DNA of 64,000 nucleotides. Origin: Fasciolopsis buskii (taxonomy: Eukaryota > Platyhelminthes > Trematoda > Plagiorchiida > Fasciolidae). Below, piece by piece: positions 52,901 to 62,200 of this stretch. The notes beneath the pieces are model-generated. The model searched no databases. It worked only from the letters and a program-made list of their open reading frames with translations, and was not told where the DNA came from. Positions within the stretch are counted from its first letter, which is position 1, and every line of letters starts with the position of its first letter. Made by a program: the position numbers and the translations under genes. The stretch covers positions 365,870 to 429,869 of the forward strand of contig LUCM01002370.1 of NCBI GenBank assembly GCA_008360955.1, written 5' to 3'.

Positions 52901-55900
52901 AAGTGGTGTGTGACAGAAATGGAGAGTTCACCAATGGTAAATAACAAAGGGTGGACCGTTGGGCTGAGCGCTTCATTGACGAGTTTTGCTGGTCACACGT
53001 TAACATTTAGGCCGACGTCTGCAGCTGCGAATCCTTGGGAGGTGTCACTTGATCCCCCAACCGAAGTGGAAGTGCAGTCGAATATACGGCTTCTGAAGAG
53101 GGGAAAAGCAGCCGGTTCCGATGACCTCTTCCCAGTTCTTTTCAAATTGGGTGGAGAAGTGCTGATGAAATCACTTACCTCCTTGCTTCGTGATATTTGG
53201 AACGAGGAGCGCATCCCGCTATCGTGTGGTGAGTCACTGATTATACCCATCATCAAGAAGGGCACACGGAGTGACTGCAGCAATCATCGTGGGATTAGTT
53301 TAATTCCGATAGTTAATAAAGTATTAGCTTCAATGATGCAGCGTCGTTTAACACCGATTTGTGAGAGTGACCCGTAAACAGCAGCCCAGAGATTTTGTCC
53401 AGGCCGAGGTTGCATCGACCGTGACGTGAGGGTCGCTGGTTCGAACATTAATACCGCCGGTCAACTGACCCACTCGGCAGCTCTGTTGGCCGCGGCCCCT
53501 TCCTGGAAAATGATGCGCACTACTATTTCATTAAAAAGGAGGTAAAAGATAAGAGATAAAGATTACTGCGATATTATCGATCTGACTCAGAGTGCCTGTG
53601 GAATTAAAGTTCCAAATCCCTGTGCGACACCAACAGTGACGGGAATTTGTACTGGATAGGAATAACCAATGACCTGCCCAAAATGGTTAAGCCCGACCCT
53701 GTTATCTGCACGTTCAATAAAATGAGTCCTGGGAGTGTCATTGCTACAGTCTTCTGCAGCATACACCGACATGACAAATAAATTGCGCGTAGCACAGCAA
53801 TATGTTTGCACGCCAACAGGCCTGTGAAGCTTTACGATACATAAAAAACTATTAGCCAGGATACTGCCTAAAACAGCCTCTTCGCTCCTATCAGTCAGGA
53901 TCATACTTACCGCACGTTGATTCGCATCTCGGGCTGCGTCCTCTCCTGAGGTGTGCAAGAAATAAGTCGGTATATATATATATATCCTTCAGCGTCTCCA
54001 ACCAACAATAACCCTCACCTCTAGGGCCCCAACCAGGAAGACGGAAAGCACCAACTAAGGCCAACACCGAAGCCAACCTCACCATAACTCTACGCCAAGT
54101 CATTGCCTGACTGGTATATCGCTTCTTCTGGCCTTGCCCAGCACGAAAAGGCAGAAGAACGATCAAGGATTTGAACCAAGATATTTAATTTTTAGAAGAA
54201 CCTGGAGGCAATCCAGCGGGGACTAGCCGAATGGAAACCATTCTAGTTGGCTTGATCATTCTTCCACTCATGTTACCGAATCGCCACCTCAAATCAACCC
54301 CAAACCCAGAGCTTTGCCGGTGCCACTTCCTCCCGATTCTACCCATTGGTCTTGCATGCATGACCAAATCTTCGGCTTGATATAAGCGATCTCGTACATC
54401 TCGTTGGATCACTGAGGCACGCGAGCCGACACACCACGTCAGTGCAATCTCCCTTAGATCGAACGCAGTTTATATGGGTTCGACATAATTTGATCTGATC
54501 ACATCAAACTCTAATCCCGGAGAAGCTGACGATGGACATCTTTTTCTCCAAACATCTCCAAACTGAAGTAATGCAGCACGTGGGTATGTCGAAGAAAACT
54601 CCAGTCAAAATAGCAGGGCTGTCTGTACAACTGTGACACATACGTACATGGCAGGCTGTAAATCTATAAAAATCTGCACAGACGGGGAATTACGTTGATC
54701 CCTCTCGACCCCGTTGGTTCTTCAGTCAAACAACTCATCTATATCCAGTCTAACTGTCAACGAAACATTTGTGAACCAGCTGTACACCGCACGGACAAGG
54801 GGGTGAGAAAGGGAGGCTTAGCGAGTAAAAACAATTCGACTTCAGTGAACGAATGGATGGATGAACGATGCATCATTCCCAACAAGCGTTCATACGAAGC
54901 GAATCGATTGCATGATCAAGCATGTATGTACTGCACGTAAATAAATGCACACTTGCACACACTGGTGCTCGATCAACCAAATCCTTCGCCGGTGTACTGA
55001 AAATCGTATGAGAGTTTTCCGGTACAGAGCGGTCGAACGGATGAACTGAGGGCATCTCCATTCTTAGCTCGATTCCGTGCTTGTGACAAATGCTATCTAA
55101 ACACGACGGAGGTCAAGTGGACAACTGACGGAATAGACCTAGCAAAGGCCAATAAGGACAAAGCACCTTTTAGTACGGAAACTTTCAGATATCGATAAGG
55201 AAGTTCCCATCCCGACTCAACTCGGGACGTCAGTGACAGGCGTAATAACAGAACGGTAAAAATATGCATATAAAACATTCAAAACAAGTTTCCTAACAGA
55301 ATCTACATCATGATGTAAGGAACATAACGAAAATAAAATTAAACTTTTAACCACAAAGTTACAAAATGACCGTAAGAAACCAATCAGATACAAGTGTAAC
55401 CAGTGCCCTTGCACTGGTGTTTTCCATGCAAGTGAGTACTGCGCAAAGTCGTTTTTCCTACTGCTCAAGAACGAATAAACGGCAACTTACTGTAGAAATT
55501 ATCCGACTTCAATCCGGGCATTGCAGGGTAGTAGCTCAAATTGTTGGTCTCCAAGAAAGAGCATGACTCGGGCGTTGCTGTGGCATTATTCACACAATAA
55601 GTCTGATAAATAGGCCCGCTCACGTTTTTTGAACAGTCCATAGTCCCATTTACAGTGACTAACTGTGAGGATAAAAGTCGACCACCCAAAGCGCAAACAC
55701 TGAAAAACAAAAGCGCGTGACTCGTGTGAGCAAGATAATCGGACGAATTTACGTTTGGTTCAACATGTTACTGGTCTATGCTAAATACCGCTAGGGTAAA
55801 AGCTGCATTTGTTTCAAAAAAAACTAACAGACTAGCCTCAAAGTCTCTAATAGGGCTGAATGATTCCAATTGTACACAAAATACCACTTCCAATCAGCTT

Positions 55901-56214
55901 CACTTCACTTTATGTTGCTCGCATCAAACATGATCACAGGAATTAGTTTTATATATATACATATATATATTTGTTTACGCATCCGGATACTACTTCGTGC
56001 TTCTATATATACATACGTATATTCTGGGGCATTCTGCCCTCGTTCCTAAGGTTCGCTCAGCCCAACTGACAAACAATTATCAACGAATCACAGTTGTGAT
56101 TCTTCTGTGGACTCTTCCACGAAGAGCTTCCATGCACACTCCTGATGCTACAGATTCGATTCTGGTGAGAAATTATATATATATATATATGTATATATGA
56201 ACATAAATGCACAC

Positions 56215-56252
<38 letters not shown>

Positions 56253-59200
56253 AATCCGGGAGTCAGGTATGATGCCAACAGCACACAATGAAGAAAGACT
56301 CAAAAATAGATAGATTTTGTCGTTCCTTCCTCACAAACATTTATCATCATCAGTTTTCATGAGACCCTGAGCAATGTTGTTCCTTAAATATTGAGTTCAC
56401 ATCTGAGACGTCACAACGTCTCAGTTTACTATCAATTCCCGTCCTTGCGACTCCAACCGCCAGTCCAACATGTAACAACTGACCATAAAACTGATGTTAC
56501 CGTCGCCAAAGCTATAGACCATTATTCTTAACCTAACCAGATACAGGAAAAGCAGATAACGTTCGGTGTGTATTATTTAAATGAATCTCGACCAATCGAC
56601 GTTCTGAAAAGCGATTACTTCTCTTAGTTGAAATCTTTTCACAACCAATATGCGATGATGAAAGTGACATACTTTTCAAACCTTTGTTTTTCTACTTTCG
56701 TTAGCATTAACCTGACAATGCACATTATTCTCAAAAAGCAGGCCGTGCTCCAACGTAGACTATCTATTGCGTAAGTAACAGAGGGTTGGAAATTGCGACA
56801 CACGCATATGAGTGTCATAATATTGACCGTTCGTTCATCATCCGTTGTTGTTCCCACAAAGCGTGATCATTCCTTCTTGGACGTAGTCGGTCAAAGCCAG
56901 AGCCCCAAGTCACTTCAAAACAAAGTGAACAGTTTGCACAGCAGCAGTATAAAATGGTGCGTGCCGTGATAACACACTAAGTCACAGGGTACCGCATATC
57001 GCAGTGGCGTCACAAGTTCAGTAATTCAGTCTCCATTATTCATGTGTTAGTCTTCTATCCGATACCGCATATGGGTGTGACCTAGCTCCCGAGACACTTA
57101 AAGCTACGTGCCAACTCTTACTGACCGTTACAAAGAGTGAGTACAGTCACCGGCTAATAAAAGCAGTCTACACTTGGATGATACAAAGCCCATATTGTTA
57201 CTAACTAGCCCGATAACTAGCCCTCTCAAATGTTATTGCTGAACAAGGCAATATTTTTGCCCAGTTACAAGTTGGGCACTAGATAAGGCTTCCAATACAG
57301 ATTAGAGTGAACGTAAAATGAGGACACAAAAGGAATTCGAGGTACTTCTTCGAACAGAATAACGAGTGTTGAATGACTAGATTGGGTCTAAATCGACTGG
57401 GATACAAAGACAACCCACTGATGACTAATGCATGTTTCCCAAACACTTCTCTCCTGAACAGACCACGCCTTAGTGCACTTTGACCGAAAGACCAAAAGCC
57501 CATCAACCGTTTGAGAGAGCGCTGACGATCAATGGTACTTTTGAGGGCATATCAGGGTTCAGGGAGAAAGAAGACGTGATCAACACAACCGATGCGCAAC
57601 CGTTTCTTACAGAAAAACTAAATTACGAAAGTGTTCGCAGCCCTCGAAAAAATAACGCTCCAAAAGTATATCACTTGCCCCGAAAACCAATTGGTCCACC
57701 TACTTCGTCTATATTGATTCTATGATATGACACTATAGTCAACGGTCCCGTTCCTTGACTGATTCAACGAAAAAGCTTATAGGCAGTATTTTATAATCCT
57801 GGTAATTCCTAAATATCACTTTTGTTATATGGTTTAAACCTCATAGCAAAATTAGGCCTGGTTTGTTTTCCTAGTACTGCATTCGCGCTTTTCAGCTGTT
57901 GTGGATAAAACAATACAATGGGCAAATGGTGTGAATGAAAACCCGTTTTGCGCTGATGAATAGTGATAATCACATACAGCGAGAACAACGATACCCAGTT
58001 GTGTCATGATGCTGAAGATGGCGATCAAAAAGCCCGGAGACTGAACAGAGTCGCATTAACCGACTGAACGGTTATGTTCATAGGAAACGCGGCAAGTAAT
58101 CAGTGCGTGAGCATATTTTGTTATGATTCTATAGTGATTTCGGGTTAGATTCTCCCTTTGCTTTCAGTCGAACTTCTCCGGTGATTCAGACAAACAGTAT
58201 TAAAATGGCACTGTATCGGACACACAGAACTTGGCTTTTCGAGAATGCCATAAATCATCCATTCAGGTTAGTAAATCAAAACATGCGCATGTATACACGC
58301 ACAAACTAAAGCAAGTATCACACCTTGGAAGCGCAACTGAGCAAGTTAAGTTGCTATTGTGCATGTTAGCAGAAAGTCGAAGGGCAAAATCTACCATCAA
58401 CAAAGATGACCCTTACCTTGTAGGACCGCTGACCAAGAAAGTATTTTAAACTAAGCACATAGTGCGAGACTCGTTTGCAAATTTCCACCTAGGAATACAG
58501 TACAAACGTCACTTAACAGTAAGCATTTGTACGAGATGAGATTAATCATGTCTGCTACGGAGTGAGTTTAACGCTATGAGCAAATTGTTGAACAAGTTGA
58601 GAAAATTCCTGTCAAAGATAATCACCGAGTAGCTTGCGGAAAGGACTACTTTAGAAGCTCAGAGTACTATTCGAAACAAAAGTCAGAAAAATCGAAGAAC
58701 TTGTATAAAACAAAGATACGGTAATGAAACTAACACCGCATAACGCTGAAATTCATCGGCCACGGGACTCAAGAAAAAATGGAAAACGAACGCAATCATT
58801 TTAATATGATAAATTATTTCCCCCACCCCAAATATTTCAGGCCGTTTTTGTTTCTGTCGACTGAAATACCAATTTTGTAAGTAAAATAGAGACTTTGCTC
58901 CTCCTACCTCAAAATGAGCCTATTTCTGAAATGAAGTGCACATGACATGGAAACCTTAAATGACAGAGAAAACTCAGTAACGAAATACAGTGTGAAAGAA
59001 AGCAATAAACGATGACCATAGCTTACTAGGGGCTCCGCTCCGGACTTGCAACGAATACGCCCAAATAAACGCATATAACTGAACAAATCACAGCGGCCAG
59101 ACCGATCGCGGCGAATCGGCTAACAAATTTGATACCCAACAATACACAGCACATAACCAACAGCAACAATATTGTCCCATAAACCCGAGTATTGTTAAAC

Positions 59201-62200
59201 AGGGCAGCATCGCTGGTTATGTCACCAAAAAGTGAGGCTTGCGGACACATGTATTTCTGTAGTGCGAAAAGTAGAGCGCCAATTTGGTTACAAAATTCAA
59301 AACAAATGAAACAAAAAAGCGTCAACGAGGAGTATTTGTTTGTCCTGAGTACAACTGAATGAATACAAAGGAATAAATTCTTAATCTGGTTTGCAGAAAA
59401 CAAACCAACGAAAATGAGAGATATCGCAACCCAATAATTTTCATTGTTCGAAACGACAAATATGTCCTGCGCTGGTATACTAAAGGTTCGTAAAAACCTG
59501 GTACGGAGACTAAAGGAGTCATTATATATCATAACATAAAGTCAAGGCAAACGATATCACGGTTCCGAATTTCAACGTTCCCATAACACAAATTCAACAA
59601 TTCAGAAGAAAAAATCAAACGTCTTCTCATGAAGATTAGCCAATCCTGATGCCCACAGAACCGGGAAAAGATCGAAAGATTTGGACCAGACAATTCACTT
59701 ATCACTTGATGACACTTATCTATTCTCGAACTTATTGATATTAAATCTAGTTTCTCTGAGACAGGTTAGTGAATATTCAAGATCATCTCCATTTTGAATT
59801 ATAAAGCGATCTAAGGAATCCAAATGGGCTCCGTCAACCTAGGCCGACTAAACGAAAGACAGTAATTGTGTAAGTGCAGAGATAAAACGGTGCGTGTTCA
59901 ACGAATTTGTCCGACATGGAGACATGCTTGAGTAGACTGAGCTCTAAGTTTAAGAGGCGAAAATTCATTGCTTTGTGCGCATTTGACAAGCACAATATTC
60001 TTCCGAAATGTTCAGAAGATGAGATACGATTTAAATTACACGGAATTAAATGTCTCTCTCATACAAGTACTAGCTGCTTTATTGAAGGGGGCGACAATAG
60101 AGGGAGAGAGAAAACCTACCAAAAACACCTCAACAGCGCCAACCAAATACATTGCAGAAGCTATCGTTGTGCCCAGATAGAACAGAAGACCAACCGCACC
60201 ACCAAATTCCGGTCCAATTGAACGAGATATCATAAAATACGAACCGCCGGCCGGCACTTTTCCGTTGGTTGCGATCGCGGACATGCTAAGAGCGGTAAGC
60301 ATAGTCTGGAATCCGAATGAAACAATCACTAAATTTCAGACAGTTCGTAGAGAACATTTTGTAAACAGCCAAGCGATCAACAAATCAAAAATAAACTATC
60401 ATAAACCTAATCTTCATCCGCTGAATTGAAATGCCACTCACTGATCACATTTCTGGTATAACGAAAGAAAAATTTCAATTTAGTTGTTAGTGGAACTAGG
60501 CCTGACAAGCACGACCGCAGCGGAGAAGTTTTCCCTTATCGTTTCATCCCCGTTACTCTAACAGCTGATAAGAAACAGCAGTGCATTACTGTACCACGAC
60601 TCAAACGCTATTAAAGTTGAAAAATTGATCAGTAACTCTCAAACTGTTTCGCCGGGAAGCTGGTGATGATCAAGTGAACTAGTGGTGAAATCGGGGGTAA
60701 GAGATTCAAATTTGGTGGACCTTGGTCACTGGTGACAGACAACAAATTGTCCTAACCCGGTTCGTTATCACATATGAACTAACGGATTGTATAACGCTTC
60801 AACCTATATTGTAGTGCCTCTAGAAGGAGGACCGAACGTCCATCAGCTCCCCGCACGGCACAAGCGCATAATAAAAAAAGATTTCGGTTTGGTTCAAAAA
60901 GGAGCATTCACAGGATCAACCATTCAGCTCAATCTGAGCTTCACATATCCGTTATTATACCGTAGGTGATAATAACAAAATTCAGGTGGTCCAACGACTT
61001 TCATCAAAGCAGGTTAACAACAAGTATTTCAATGAAAAATCAAGCGTAATCCCTATGTGATATAAATTTCATTGGGTTTGCTTCGGAAACTCATTAACAA
61101 ACTGATTGCAGTTTTATCCTAATCACCGTATGTTGTAGCAGTTCACTTTTACTTATTAAGTGGCAATACAACTAGACAATGACATAGATTGGGGAACTTA
61201 AAACAAAGGTGTGAATAAACGGAAGATTATTCAAACTAACCTCAGACGCGTAGTAACGACATAAATGACGCTGGATTCTACTATTGATGGAAGGAAATCA
61301 CCAACAGTTATGGTAATTACGACATGTCTACGAAGTACTTTAGCGCTAAATCATAACTACTACAAAAATGTGCAAACCATTGAAAAAAATGATATTCGCC
61401 GTGGACCGTAGCTGGATACAGAGTTGTCGCGGGATAATTTAACAATTTATTTATTCGCACAAACCAAGAATATACGCCGGTCGCACAAACGTAGTAGTAA
61501 TATGGTGCATTATTGGACTAGCAATCATCTTTAGTCTTCAGCCTGCAATACCTGATCAGCGGCATCCAAGTGGATTAAACGTCTATTATCCCAAAGAGGT
61601 CAGAAGTTCGGATCTCCGATTCGCCGGTCACTGGTGGTACACGTCGCACAGATCGCTATCGCACCTGACCTACTGAGACTTTACGTGGTTCCGTACTATT
61701 CCAAACTTCAGGATGATGGTTACAGATTACCGGTACAGTAGGCCCTAGTAGCTAAATGCATGAGCCCTGAAATGCGCTTATGCATCAAGCATGTAACAGC
61801 AAAAGATTGAGATGCCAGAGAATGACAGAAACGTCTTCGTCATTCCGACGAAGTTTTCTCCATGCAAAAACGTTCTAGACGGATCATTTGTTACACTGTC
61901 TAGTGGATCACACACAGCTAATCAAACAGTTTGACTACAACAAAACCAGACTAAAGGATCTCAAAAATCCTTTATTTAAATTGGTGTTGTGGTAAAATAA
62001 AACATACTTTTGCCTTGCTAAACTAGTATTGGACAATTACTACCACTAAATTATTATTGCATGTATTATCACAAAGTGCAGGATGTGGTGAAATTTGACC
62101 AGCAAAGATGCATTCAATATAAAACCAAAAGTAGAAACTTACACAGGAACAACACATTAAAACAATCAGAAACGACTGAAGTGCCCCTGCAACGCCAGTG

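Larger units (their letters stand above)
51925..55490. other. KCC intron 4 (3.6 kb)
   Basis: Dominated by an RTE-like 5' fragment (52370-53440, plus) and an RTE-like 3' tail (53987-54166, minus). Between them lie an unassigned minus-strand frame of 123 codons (53587-53958) and a 35-nt potential micro-exon. 54190-54480 is GC-richer and probably repeat-derived. 54480-55490 shows nothing. Confidence 0.65.
55700..59026. other. KCC intron 3 (3.3 kb)
   Basis: Contains TA tracts and one (TA)n-bounded repeat (55949-56246). Beyond that I recognise nothing; the 81-codon plus-strand frame at 57480-57725 matches no family I know. Confidence 0.65.

Noticed and set aside
53431..53445. tRNA gene from ggttcgaac
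   Set aside because: Only a B-box-like string; no A box at proper spacing and no cloverleaf that I could draw.
60036..60119. KCC exon 2 continuing past its donor
   Set aside because: The frame stays open and reads [10 protein letters not shown], tempting as the family's YISPSAAIF, but the splice to exon 3 restores the match ([16 protein letters not shown]) with correct phase.
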